NCBI GenBank assembly: GCA_947652115.1
Contig: OX393566.1
Location: forward strand, 24,017,088 to 24,081,087
From: Blastomussa wellsi
Taxonomy: Eukaryota; Cnidaria; Anthozoa; Scleractinia; Plerogyridae
DNA length: 64,000 nt
Direction: 5' to 3'
Part shown: one piece after another, positions 23,901 to 34,721 of the stretch
How the letters are laid out: the number at the start of each line of letters is the position of its first letter
Numbering within the stretch: position 1 is the stretch's first letter
The notes under the pieces: generated by a model
Databases searched by the model: none
Told to the model about the DNA's origin: nothing
The model's input: the letters and a program-made list of their open reading frames with translations, nothing else
Translations under genes and position numbers: made by a program

Positions 23901-24025
23901 CCGAAATATAATTTTCATTACCTTCTCACTCTTTTATTTCTTTTTTTCTTATAGATTGCTTTGAGGAAATTTTACAAAGTCTTGACGATGACGAGGATTT
24001 TCTTGATGAGGCGCTACTTGTATAA
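17954..24025 (+). CDS. HROB: HROB, homologous recombination OB-fold protein (MCM8-MCM9 partner), complete
   Basis: Eleven exons join in frame to 616 aa: 17954-18004, 18710-19762, 20189-20275, 20408-20486, 20934-20980, 21396-21504, 21585-21670, 22077-22187, 22521-22564, 23188-23300, 23955-24025. HROB (C17orf53/MCM8IP in mammals) recruits and activates the MCM8-MCM9 helicase in homologous recombination and fork repair. Evidence: a short acidic N-terminus; a long Ser/Asn/Thr-rich disordered region in one 1-kb exon; the family motif 'FPGPAGLLPKL' at residues 358-368; 'DPWTYMHQEFL'; then an OB-fold, about 425-541, with 'VKAFSLTEADASVLLKDPTG', 'GTLHRKVLEDY' and 'PGNILQIYPPD'. The C-terminal tail is acidic ('LDDDEDFLDEALL'). 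Length is close to the mammalian protein. Start at 17954 chosen as the first ATG opening this frame before a good donor. The intron after exon 7 carries two transposon fragments and intron 9 a foldback element; none disrupts the coding sequence. Confidence 0.93.
21682..21738. mobile_element. Truncated MITE family B fragment in an HROB intron
   Basis: GGTGCACTCCCTTATATGGA and the following CTATACAGGTGCGTGCCGCTG match the inverted strand of the complete element at 39952-40082. Only one end is present. Confidence 0.55.
21826..21966 (-). mobile_element. MITE family C, partial copy in an HROB intron
   Basis: Starts TTTAACAATTATCCTGC and ends ATTATTCAACAAATTGTC. It is related in reverse orientation to 28427-28700 and 49753-50066, with the shared interior (CTTGCGGA/CGCCTGAT... 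and GCCTCGTCGGCTA-like blocks). Confidence 0.6.
22587..22733. mobile_element. Foldback element in HROB intron 9
   Basis: Arms of about 50 bases: ATATATCAAACACGAGAGAC to CCAAACACCGAGAAG on the left, with the inverse on the right (CTTCGAGGTGTTTGG to GTGTTTGATATAT), around an unrelated centre. No ORF. It lies between exon 22521-22564 and exon 23188-23300. Confidence 0.65.
23806..23909. repeat. Imperfect inverted repeat in HROB intron 10
   Basis: ATATTTTCAGACTTC...AAGCGGTCGCTCTCTTTC is followed by the diverged inverse GGAAAGCGAGCGACC...GAAGTCCGAAATAT. It sits just upstream of the last exon's acceptor at 23954. Confidence 0.5.
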
Positions 24026-24621
24026 CGAGGAAAATGTCATTTTAGATAAAAACGCCGCAACAATTCTTCCGTGTCGAAGAAAGTAACCAAAAATCAGGCC
24101 TGATCGTTGTCAATAGTAAATTTCGAAATGATATAAAATTGATTTGTATAAAAACTTGATTTAAGTCTAAGTTGAAGATAAAGTTAATGTTTGTTTATAA
24201 CACCGGTAGAATAATTTCAAATATCATTTATTACTTAAACTCACTCGGAAATTGTCTGTGGGTCGCGGTTTTCACAGGACTCGTTGCCTAGTAACAGTGG
24301 CGTATCCTTTGGCGTCAAAACTTTCCGTGCGTACGAGAACTACACGTGCAGCTGTTTTGATTGGTTAGTTAAAATCGTCAGCCTTCAGCACTCGGACGGC
24401 GCCGACCGTAAAACTACATTCCATATGAAAGAAGTGATCAAATCGGATTTCTTCGTACAAAAAAAACTAATGAAGGCCTTCTTTAATGAGGATCGTACAG
24501 TCATCTTCACAAGAAAAATACAACGCAAATTACAAATTCATAACCGCACAATTATTAGAAGTTCAAATGAAATGGATTGCCTTGTATTGAAGTCTTTTGA
24601 TCTGATTATTTAATCTTTGTG

Positions 24622-24627
24622 AATAAA
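24622..24627 (+). terminator. Candidate HROB poly(A) signal
   Basis: AATAAA about 600 bases downstream of the HROB stop. It is the first canonical hexamer I noticed on this strand. The 109-codon open frame at 24284-24613 then falls inside the putative 3' UTR. Confidence 0.35.
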
Positions 24628-26412
24628 GGATGGGATGATGACACCTTCTCTATTCGTTACCAATTCCCTCGAAAAGCTCTTTCTGTTGCAACTTGTCTTC
24701 CTTTTAATATTTTGCAATTTTTGTTTCGACAAATTAAACTTAAAGGCTTCTTCTAAATGTTTATCAAAAAACGAAATTTTGAAAATTTTGGCCAGAATTT
24801 GTTGACAGGACCCTTCTTGCCCTTTAATTTTGGTGCAGGACGTGCAGTTGCAAAGTGAAAAAGCTCAATATTTTCAATATAAAAATCCAGACTTGAGAAA
24901 GCGGTACTCCTCGTCATTGTCCACGTACCCTTGCGCCAAGGTCCCGCCAATGCAGTCTCGAATGCCTTTGGGGACCAGAGTGGGTCACTAAGGAAGTTGA
25001 GCGGGATGGGGGAGGGGGCAAGAATGAGTGGGTGCGCGAGAATGAGTCACGTGTCGATCCAAAGATTGGGAATGCGTAAAGCAATATTTTCTTGTATGTA
25101 TAGAAATTTATTTTACTAAAGCAAAAAGGTCGAAATATATCTATTTTAAAACAATACATATTTAGAAACATCGTTAGTACAATTAGTACGATTAAGTCGA
25201 ATACGCAGTACAGCCACTGTTGGTTGTGTCGAGGATGTAGTAGCCATTATCTGTTTTATGTTAAGCAGAAGAGACTGAATAACGATTTTAAGGTCTTTAA
25301 GCCTAGTTTTGATATGTCGGGAAAGCCTCAGACGTGATTGGACTCCCTTTGCTTGATTTCAGCGAATCAAATCATGTGTCCCCAGAGCCACTTGTTCCTC
25401 ATGCACAGGCCCAGCCGGCTAAGCTAAGAGGGACAAGCGGCTCTGGGGACTAGAATGAACGACACCGCGGAAAAGCGCACCGCGCACGCGCATGATGTCA
25501 CGATTTCTCGAGGTTTTCTTGAGGTGGTCAGCGGCAACAAGGGCGACCATAAAACATCGATGGCATGATTAATTTTAGTCCAAACGTGCGAACTTACGAG
25601 CTTATAGCAAAAATTTGAAGCAAAATTATGAAGGTGGAAATTGAGAGGTAAATAGACATAAAACAATCTACCTCCGTTTTGCCGCAGTGTCGAATGAACC
25701 AGATCTGTGTCCCCAGAGCCCTTCGCTTCTCGTGCCAAGGCCCCGCCGACCAATAGAAACGAAAAGGGCTATGGGGACGAGAATGGGGGGCGTCGACGCT
25801 TATTTTAGCTTGTTACCAATCCTCTAGCTCCTTTTTCTGATTTCTTGGCTCCAGTCCCAAATTTTGAATGTCCGGAGAGAATCTGCAACGCGACGTCTGG
25901 CGTTTCTCCAATTGCAATATATCGGAAAAGTCTGGGACAGTCAATAATATTAAAAAAATATGGCAGATATGGGTCATTTATCTCGTTTTTTTAGTTATAA
26001 GCAGTTAAAGCTAAAATTAAAGTTGTATCTGAGAAGATTGTAATGTCAATGTTGCAATGGTAAGCCTTTGTGTCGTAAAAATGTTAACAAGCGTTCATCA
26101 ATCATAGGTCATTTGTTTGACACCATGATTGTAGCATCAGCTGATAAAGAGTGGCTATAATGACCCATCAAGTCTTAGAAAGTGCAGGAAACTGTCGAGA
26201 GCCACCTTAATCAGCAGTTAGATTTAAAACTAGCCTAGGTGCGAAGGTTCGGAAAAAAACTGATCACACCATTATAAGTTAATTAGTCTTGGATTTTTAT
26301 GCATCCGTTCGGGATGTGATCGTGAGCTTGTAGTCCGATTCGTCGCCTTTAAAAACCTCTGTGCCTCTATCTATAAACAACTATAATTATTATATTTAAT
26401 AGCACTTTTTAG
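24628..26412. other. Convergent spacer between HROB and the glutamate receptor
   Basis: No gene is supported. It contains two short palindromes of one family, at 25376-25456 and 25708-25788, each opening GTCCCCAGAGCC and closing with the inverse (GGCTCTGGGGAC or a one-base variant). Confidence 0.5.
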
Positions 26413-26413
26413 T

Positions 26414-26556
26414 CTAAGGGCGCGTTCGTTTGGGATCAATCCGGAATAAGAATAATTGGAATAATGCGAGTAAGCGTTTGTTTGGGAGCTATATTATACC
26501 TCGATTTCCATTCCGGCTATTCTGCTCCCAGGAGCAGACGAACGAACGCGCCCTAA
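26414..26556. mobile_element. MITE with AGGGCGCGTTCGTTT ends (hAT-like appearance)
   Basis: Left end AGGGCGCGTTCGTTTGGGA and right end ACGAACGAACGCGCCCT are inverted copies about 140 bases apart, with no ORF. AGGGCGCG-type ends are common in animal hAT-derived MITEs. I could not see a clean 8-bp target duplication. Confidence 0.6.
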
Positions 26557-26660
26557 ATATGCCATAATCTAGCTGGGGCTTCATATGCATTTAAACTGTA
26601 TTCAACGTCGAGGTAAAGGGTAAAGGCCTCTAAGTCAGCTTGCAAAAATTCACTTTTTTA

Positions 26661-29600
26661 TCATACACAACTTGAAGCCGTACCATTTTCTCCCGCCTCT
26701 TCGTATTTTCTTGTAACAGATTTAGGATTATAAAATGTTTTTAACATCAAATTACTTCTTCTTCGATTGTGAAGGTAGTCCGATATATCCGGGAATTCTG
26801 CCTCTTCCTTGTTCGAACGGATATCCAATAACTTTCGTTTGATCGCAGCCGAGTACTTTCGCTTTCCTCTTTCGTGAAAATTGTCACCTTTCATGTTGTT
26901 GTAAATGAAGCCTGCAGTGAACAACTTGTTCTCGAGGCTGAGAAAAAATATCGCGACCAGTGCCAGAGACGCGCCCAAAAAGAACACTCCGCTTAAAGAG
27001 TGAACGGCTAATCTTTGGTGATGCTCTTCGCTTATGCCCTCGCCAGAAGAAACCCACTTCTTGTAAAGATCACTGGGCCTTTGAATAAAGAACAAATACG
27101 TTTGAAGTCTTCATCAAGGAAAACGAGCTAGCTGTACTAAATTTTCCAGCAGACTTCGACTCATTACAGAATATAGAGGACCCTGGGAACGAGGTTGGAA
27201 TGAATTTTGTGCACGCTTATGTACAGTGTATGCAATACTAAATGAGATTGTGCCGTTCTGCTAGCTGTTTTAAAATCAGTTTAAAGGAAATATAAGACAG
27301 CTATAACATGATTAGAGGTCATTTATAAACTTAAAAGGAAGATCACGCGCTTCAGAGAGGAATATTTAGGGTCCTAGACGACGTTTGGACGTATTGCGGA
27401 CCTACTCACTTATTTTCAGCCTTCATTCTGTTCATGACCAAGTCGAACTTCGGTTTCCATGGTGAGTTTTTCTTAAACGCGTACGAATATCCACTTTCTG
27501 CAAAAGGCGTCGTCGCTCCGACCACCTGCAGTCTTGGATACGTCTGCGACTTCTGTTTGGCAACTTCGTAATCTAGTGATAACACTTCACTGATAAAAAT
27601 ATCAAGCCGCCTGCAAATGAACCATTGAAGTAAAAACAAATTATGAACTGTTTCGGCGCAGTTTTCAATTTCTCTTCTCTAATTCTTCTAGCCCACCATC
27701 TTTTAATAGAGCGCCTTTCGATTGAGTGTCGCAAAATCAAAACTTAGGTTATCACCCAGGTCAGTCAAAAAGGAAATAGACAATCCAGTGAACCAGTCAA
27801 AATTTGAAATAAATGCATGGAGCCTGTGTAAATCACGAGTAGAATTAAGGTAGCTCACTTGTGACGTAACTAATCAGAAGGGGGTATGTAGTTCACATGA
27901 TCGCTTTAGACCAATCAGAGCGCCGGATTTGAACCAAGTTGGCCGACTCCAAAAAACCACTGTTCTCGAACAATTGGCGAGCAGATCACGATTGGTTTTG
28001 GTTTTATATCATGATAGGCTGGGAACAGCTTAGCGAAAGCTTTTTAAACAAATTACTAAGCGTAGTTATTCAAACCGCCAGTGGATATGAGAAGCACGTC
28101 TAACCTGTTTCTAACTCGTTCCACGCCATCAGTGAAGTTATCAACCAAGTGCTTTTTATCGCGCATGCGTCTAAACATAGACTGCAGGACGGGGTCTTCG
28201 TTCAATTCAAAGTATGAATCCACATAACTGGACTTCACTACTCCGTATGTTATTGCAGAGTCGGGAGCTGTGATCTGAGGGTAAAAATATGTATATACTA
28301 TTAAGCTTGTTGTTAATTTCGAAAGCAGTACTGTCGACGTCACGGCTGAATACAGTGACAGTAATCGGCGTCTTACTTTTCAACTAAGGCACCATTGTGA
28401 ATGTGCAAAATATGACATTATTATTCAACAAATTGTGACGTTGCGCATATGTGGTCATAAAGCAAATATTATCCGTCATCTGCGCATAAATAATGCTATG
28501 TATGTAAGTTAAGATGATTGGTCCGAAATCTTGAAAAACACCGAATAACCACAACTTTTCTAGTTTTTAAAAATCCACTTCTTTGGCAGTTTGTTGAATA
28601 ATAAAACAAGTGCCCTGCTCAAACTTGCGGAGTATCGCCTGATTTTAGCCAACTAAGCCTATGGCCTCGTCGGCTAAGTATCAGGCAATATTCCGCGCGA
28701 ATTCAAGTATTGCACTGTCAACATAATCCTGGTGTGACCGTTTCAAAACGGAATGAATACAAATTGATGCGTGTGCATGCGGAAGGTGGGTAGGATAAGA
28801 TAGTGCTGGATGTTCGACAGAAGGAGCAACAAATATCCTAAAATACAAGGAAAATATAGCCAGCAATCCACAATCAAACTCCTGTTTTAATGGTTTGTTT
28901 AATAATACGTTTAACAGTTCTCGACACTAACTTTTCAGCTTACTAGCCTCGTGGCTAGTGACAACTGCTTCGGCCAATTTCATTTTGTTTACTAGCTAGT
29001 CAAAGTGGCTAGTGGAAATCGAAATCCTACTAACCAAAACTAAATTTACACTAGTCTGTGGCTAGTTGGCTACCATTAGTGTCGAGCCCTGCGTTTAATA
29101 CGTTTTCCTTTTCACTTTAGCTTCGATGTTCGATTTAACTCTCTTCGTTGGAGTTTATTGCCGGCGGCGAATGGATGAGTCGGTCACGGTTGGGCGTTCG
29201 TCTTAATTTAAAAGCAGCATTCTGATTGGCTAAAAATGTCTGACGTCACAATTGTGACAAAAAGCCGTGCTCTCAAAACCTTTACCGCGACACTGACAAA
29301 GATGCGCGTATAGGAACAAGATTTTCTGCATGAGTTTCTGATCTGCCAATCAATGTATCAAGGATGGAATACTCACCTTAGGATCCTTGATGCCGGTAAC
29401 CTCAGGTTTTGTGTCATCGGATACCAGATGAGCTGTCAAGTTCGCCGTGTATGACGTCACACACATCAGCGCAAATATGGCCAAGAAGACAGCCATCGCG
29501 CGCGCGCTTAAACTTCGAGGTCGCGCATTGACAAACTGGTTATCAAAGCAGACACCCCAACAGAACCACATGCTCTCACTCAGGTCAAACCCGTTGTGGT

Positions 29601-32600
29601 TCTTTGCTTGAAATGATCTGTGATGACCGTACGGACTTAAACGGTCCGTGTACCATAATATCCCTAAGTAAAAATTCACTACTCCAATAATTCCCATCCA
29701 AAGATAAGTTGTGAATGGCCGGAAAAACGAAAAATCGAGGTCCTCGACGTTTTGCTCGCCCACGAGCACAAGCAAGGCCAGGCCAGCGTGCGTCCAGCGC
29801 AGAGAGAAATCGATCACTTCCGAACGAGCCTCGTTCGTCATCAAATCGATAGCGATGTCTGCTCGACCCTCGACGATGTCCCGCACAATCCCGTTCCACA
29901 TGCCCGCCGTGGAATTTTTTGCACCGTAGTTGCCATCACGAACGAAGTAAACCAGCGGCTCAAATTGGAGTTCTGTCTTGACATATCGCAGTACATCTAT
30001 TGCTAGTCCATAGCAACAGTGCTTGGTAAAGTTCTGCGAATCTCCAATATATTTCCGGCATTCTAATCCTTGGTGACATCCGTCGCTGGAGTCAATGGCT
30101 GCTTTCATGGTCAGTGGAGGATATTCTACAACCGCTGCCCTTAACACAGGTATTTCACCACTACTATCGTCTTTTACAGGAGAGAGATCTTGCGTTTGCA
30201 AAGTTAATCCTTTGCTCGTCCATTTTCCAATTTGGACCCAGCCGTTTGCTTGATCAAATGATTTTTGCAGATAAAGAATTTCGTAAGAAAGACGTGCTTT
30301 GTTAGTGTGCTCGGTGTTGTCTTTTGAGTCACGTGAGTTAATGCTCGCTACAAGTAATCTAAATGTGAATTGTACAACAGAAGGAAAGTAAGTAATTAAA
30401 TTATGACATAAATTATGAAATAATTTATGAAGATGAACGTGAGAGATGAATTTTCGCAGTGAATTTCCCGATAAAGCAATTGGAATAAAGAAGCCTGAAA
30501 AAAAAATCCCGTTGAAGGCCTGAATTTTTCAGTTTCAGGGCGCTTCTTTATTACAGTTGCTTTAATTGGAAATTCACTGCGAAGATCATCTCTCACTTTT
30601 ATCAAATAAGTAATCACTCAAACTAGAAACTGGAAATACTCTGTAAACTGGTATAAATTGCAATCCTTCGGCAAATAGGCCTTTTTACAGTTGTGTGCTG
30701 AGTTACCAAGCCTCTGAGTGGAAGTGAGGCTGAAGGTGACCTTGTTGTGATACAAACCCTCTTGCTTTTGATATGTAAATCCTTGTGTTCTTATGCTAAC
30801 TAGTTTCTGGTCTTTATCATGACAAGGTCACCCCAAACCTCGCTTTCATACAGAGGCATGGTTACATTTCACAGAACTGTAAAATGGTCTATTGCCTTGC
30901 CTAAAGAACCGGCATGAATATCACAGTACACGTGCACTACACCAAACCACACTACACTGCACTACTACGCCACGTTTCAGTGATTGCTTAATTTAAAAAC
31001 TAGTACTTGAATTCGAAAACAAAGCAAACTACAGAATTGTTAACGACGACAACATTGTTCGAATGCCCAATATCAATTTCTTGGTCTTCTCGCTTATTAA
31101 ATACGTGGGGAGCTGGGATCATCCGGAGTGGAGCACTCGCCTCCCAGCAATGTGGCCCGGTTCGATTCTTGCCCGGTGCAATATGTCAGGGTCGTAACGA
31201 GGTATATGGGATCAGGGATCAACAGACTTAAAAGAGGTGGGATCAAGGATAAAGGGGGTGGGATCAAGGTCACAGCCCCAGGATCTGGGATCACATGAAA
31301 CCCGTGGGATCGGGATCAGTGGTGTTGTGATGGAATCTTGTATGATTAACAAATTCTTGCGGGGCCAGGGATCAAAATTTTCATCGCTTTTGGGATCAGG
31401 GATCAAAATTTTGAGTAAAAATACGGGATCAGTGATGAAAATATATTCCTCGTTACGACCCCGATAAATAATGTGTGGGTTGAGTTTGTTGTTGGTTTCC
31501 TTCGTTGCTCTGAAGTTTTTCTCCGTGTTCTCTTGTTTTCCTCCCTCCTGAAAGATTTCTAAATTCCAATTCGATCTGAATATAGGACCCACATGAAAAC
31601 CAGTTAGGGGCTGATGTGACATCGTTTATAAGAATCGTTATTAACAGTAACACTTACTTGTGGAGCTGCTGGCCTTTATTCCATACCGAGAAACTATAAC
31701 AGTCTGGTGAAGGCCATCGCAAATATTGTTGAATCTCTTTCTTGTCCATTGATCCAAACGTTCTCTGTATAACTGACAAGCTTTCAGTCAATTGTGTTCT
31801 GTCAAACTCTTCCTCGCTAGCAAACCGCTGCCTCCGAATGGTATAAATAAAACTTGGAAGAGTGAAAAGATTTGGTACATTCTTAAGGGATTTCTCGGAA
31901 AGAATCCATAACATATCATCGTTGATTAGACGAAAATCCTTTGCAATCCACAGAATGAAGTGCGCTAACTTCGAGTCACAGTAGAGATAGACAGCGTGTG
32001 CTGTGCTCGACTTTATTCTTAGCAACTCTTGAATGATGTCCTGTTGTTGAATTTCAGGCGACCCAAGGTTAATAACAATTACAGAGGCAAATTCGTTGTC
32101 GTTGTAATGCTGCATGACCAGACCGTACGACGTGTCGTCATTAACTATAACAAACGCCCGTCTTTTCCCAGCGTATTTGAGGAAGTCAAGAAAGACCGTG
32201 AACTGTAGTGTGTCAGAAGGTACGTTACGAACAAATGTGCTAAAGTGTTTCTAAAAATATCAACAGGGAAGATATTAGTGACGTCATCCATTGTTATTAA
32301 TGTGCCAACCAGAAAGCTATTGGCTGGTGAAACAAAGAGCTCTTTTGTTTAACTTGTCGGAAATTTAAATAACAAAAAACAATGTTTGTAAACAAATATC
32401 TTCCCTATAAACTCACTATTAGATTTTACTGGGAAATAACAAAAAGGCAAGAATAGTGAACATACCGATTAAGCGAACAAGGTAGTTGAGGCATAGGAGT
32501 CGGAACAAACAAAAGGAATAACACCTCTATTGCAACGTGTTCGCACATGGCTGCTAAATTTTAAAATGCAATATTTCCGCAAAGGTCATTTGCATGCCTG

Positions 32601-34721
32601 CCATTGTTTATCTAAATTTTATTTTCTGGCCTACACATGCGCAAAACCGCGAACCAGTCAGTCCCTGATTCTTGTTAGAAACGTTTACCCATAAGATTTA
32701 AAAAAGCAGTTAATGTGATTTATAATTTCTTCCTTGTATTCGCGTCTATTTAGGTCGCGTCAATTTAAACGGGTTACAGCACCTGTCATAGCTTGGTCGA
32801 GTTTTGAATCTCACTGCCTTGTCTACACAAAATTGATCGTAAGAGACCCTATGGCTTTTTTGAACTGATAAGTTAGGCAATTCAAACTTTGCAAACATTT
32901 GAGATTTTGCGCTCTCCACTACTTGTAAACCGAACACTATAATTTTACTTTTTAGTCCGGACCCGCGGTATTCTCTAACTCGATCCAGTTTCTCGACCTA
33001 TTTTTTCATTCCCTTGGAAGTTCAAGAAATTGCAACTACGCTAAAATTCAATTTACAAGCTAGGTTTTTCTTTCGTAAAATAATTAAAATCCGAAATGAT
33101 AGATACTGGCATAATTTAAATCTCTTTGGTTTCACGAGAACTACAGAAATCGATTTTGATTTTTAATATATCTTTGACTTCATTCTAGAAATGGCAATAA
33201 AATCATTTTTATACATATATATGCCGCACTAAATGACTTTGAAAAATATTAACCCAGACAAAGAAAGATTTTTTTGGACAAAATTTAAAAAGTGTAAAAA
33301 CTAACATATATAGGCAGCCACTCTTACACCAAGACTGTTTATCAAAAGAAAAAGGCTCATCTGGATAAAAGATAACAGCTCTGCAGGTTCAATGACTATA
33401 AAACGTCAAGTTTTAAACATGTTTGAAGAGAGCATGGAAATAAAGTTTCTAGAACTTTATCCTCTTTTTTCTATAAGCTCCTTATAGATCCCTGATGATA
33501 CAACGAAGTTTTCAAAGGTTAGTGATGTGGTCAAAATAACGTCGTAGATCGAAAATTCAATGCTGGAACAAGTTGGTAACGAATGTCAGAATAAGCTTTA
33601 GTTTCCATGGCCACCAACATGTTTCTCTAGGCAATTTGCTTTGTTCAATTGATAAAAACGTGTTCTTAGCATTAATTCTACTTCTTAAGGCCTTGATACA
33701 AAGAAACAGAAAAAGCAGTCCTTTAAAGCTTTAAATCCGGTTTATTACTGCGAAGGAAAAGAGACCACGTAAGCGTGCTAACTTGGTTTTTATAATTTAA
33801 ATAAGATATTTCATAAATACGCGATAATTTCAGGGCAGCAAAGGAAAGAAACCCCTCTTCCAAATTCGCCAGTTAGAAAGAATACTTTGAAAGAAGCTTT
33901 TTGACAACATATAAAATATTTAGTATATATATATTCCAGGATATATATTTATTACACCGGTAAACCAACGCTTTAACTACCAGCCCCCACAGTCGCTAGA
34001 CAAAATACAGTGCAGTGGATTCCAGTTTCTCGAACTCCTGCTCTATTTCTTTAATCTGCTGATTACCCGAGCCAAATCTCGCATCGCTTACGTTTGCTTC
34101 TCTCGGCTGAACACAATTTATACCTGATTTCTCGAAGTGAATATCTTTCGCTTCAAGATTCGAAACATGTTCTGGCTTCGAAACATTCAACGTGTGAGGG
34201 GGCGAGAATATTATTATTCACTGATTATAAGAATTCGGCTTATAAAGGAAATGAGATCAAATTGAAAACTATAAAGTTGTTATTCCCGCGCTATCTCCTA
34301 CCTCGTCTGACAGCAGGGGTTCTTGGGTAAGACTTCCAACGGCTGGTATTTTGAAATGCGACGCCAAATTTCCCACAACCTGGGTGAGTCTTCTGTTTCT
34401 CGTTTGCAACACAATCACTGTCACGCTAGTTTCTATTATCTCAGAACAGAAAGTTCTCGAAATCTCTTCAAATGATAACCCATTTAGCTGGATCGTTTCG
34501 ATCTGCAGTGATATATTGGTCAAAGAAGTCGTTCGGTTGTATTCGGCGTTGTTGAGTCCGTAATTTTCGAGTGACGTTTCCCCATGCTTCCAGCGGTCCA
34601 GGAAAACGCCAACTTTAACATTTGTAAAACGCGTCCGGCCATCGGCGATCAAGAACAAGTTTAAAGCACAGTAAAGAAGAAGAAATCCTTTGGAAGATCT
34701 TTTGTGCGGAGTAAATTTCAT
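26661..34721 (-). CDS. NMDA-family ionotropic glutamate receptor, complete, 927 aa
   Basis: Six exons join in frame: 34721-34302, 32250-31658, 30358-29377, 28274-28105, 27610-27410, 27078-26661. This is a ligand-gated cation channel subunit at the plasma membrane. Order: N-terminal signal peptide ('LLLYCALNLFLIADG'), amino-terminal domain to about 385, S1 lobe with NMDA-type 'CCYGLAIDVL' (~452-461), M1 about 555-573, pore loop 'WFCWGVCFDNQ' (602-612), M3 with gating motif 'SYTANLTAHLV' (640-650), S2 lobe ('VVKSSYVDSYF'), M4 about 812-836, and an 85-residue basic cytoplasmic tail ending SSCV, a class I PDZ-ligand pattern. The amino-acid-binding Arg is kept at 516. Length is close to vertebrate GluN1 and the CCYG segment is NMDA-like. 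Oddities: Asp at 610 where NMDA subunits have Asn, and Asp509, Met511, Tyr682, Ser728 and Glu729 at positions that contact ligand in GluN1. Whether it binds glycine, glutamate or something else cannot be told. Confidence 0.93.
28427..28700 (+). mobile_element. MITE family C copy in a receptor intron
   Basis: TTATTCAACAAATTGTGACG on the left is matched by CAGTTTGTTGAATAATAAAA about 150 bases later. It is followed by the CTTGCGGAGTATCGCCTGAT...GCCTCGTCGGCTAAGTATCAG block shared with 49753-50066. It lies between receptor exons 3 and 4. Confidence 0.6.
30438..30599. mobile_element. Foldback element just 5' of receptor exon 3
   Basis: GTGAGAGATGAATTTTCGCAGTGAATTTCC...AAAGCAA...AATAAAGAAGC on the left pairs with the inverse on the right. 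Arms are about 60 bases. It sits about 80 bases upstream (in transcript sense) of the exon that begins at 30358. The AATAAAGAAGCCTGAAAAA segment is shared with the SINE tail at 41940-41960. Confidence 0.65.
31091..31188 (+). repeat. tRNA-derived SINE head
   Basis: GGAGTGGAGCACTCGCCTCC followed by GGTTCGATTC, an exact B-box consensus, 20-odd bases later. No complete cloverleaf or acceptor stem pairs, so it is a SINE remnant and not a tRNA gene. Confidence 0.45.
31189..31463. mobile_element. TIR element with internal GGGATCA-type repeats
   Basis: Ends GGGTCGTAACGAGG and CCTCGTTACGACCC are perfect 14-base inverted repeats. The interior is dominated by irregularly spaced GGGATCA/GGGATCAGGGATCA units. 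It lies in the intron between receptor exons 2 and 3, adjoining a SINE head. Confidence 0.65.
32474..32670. repeat. Dispersed repeat family D, copy 1
   Basis: GAACAAGGT...AGTCGGAACAAACAAAA...CACCTCTAT is shared in the same order with 50418-50620. Non-coding, in the first receptor intron. Confidence 0.5.

Noticed and set aside
24284..24613. 109-codon frame after HROB as a separate gene
   Set aside because: It falls between the HROB stop and a candidate poly(A) signal and shows no domain; more likely 3' UTR.
31091..31188. Functional tRNA gene
   Set aside because: Only the B box is exact; arms do not pair, so it was called a SINE head.
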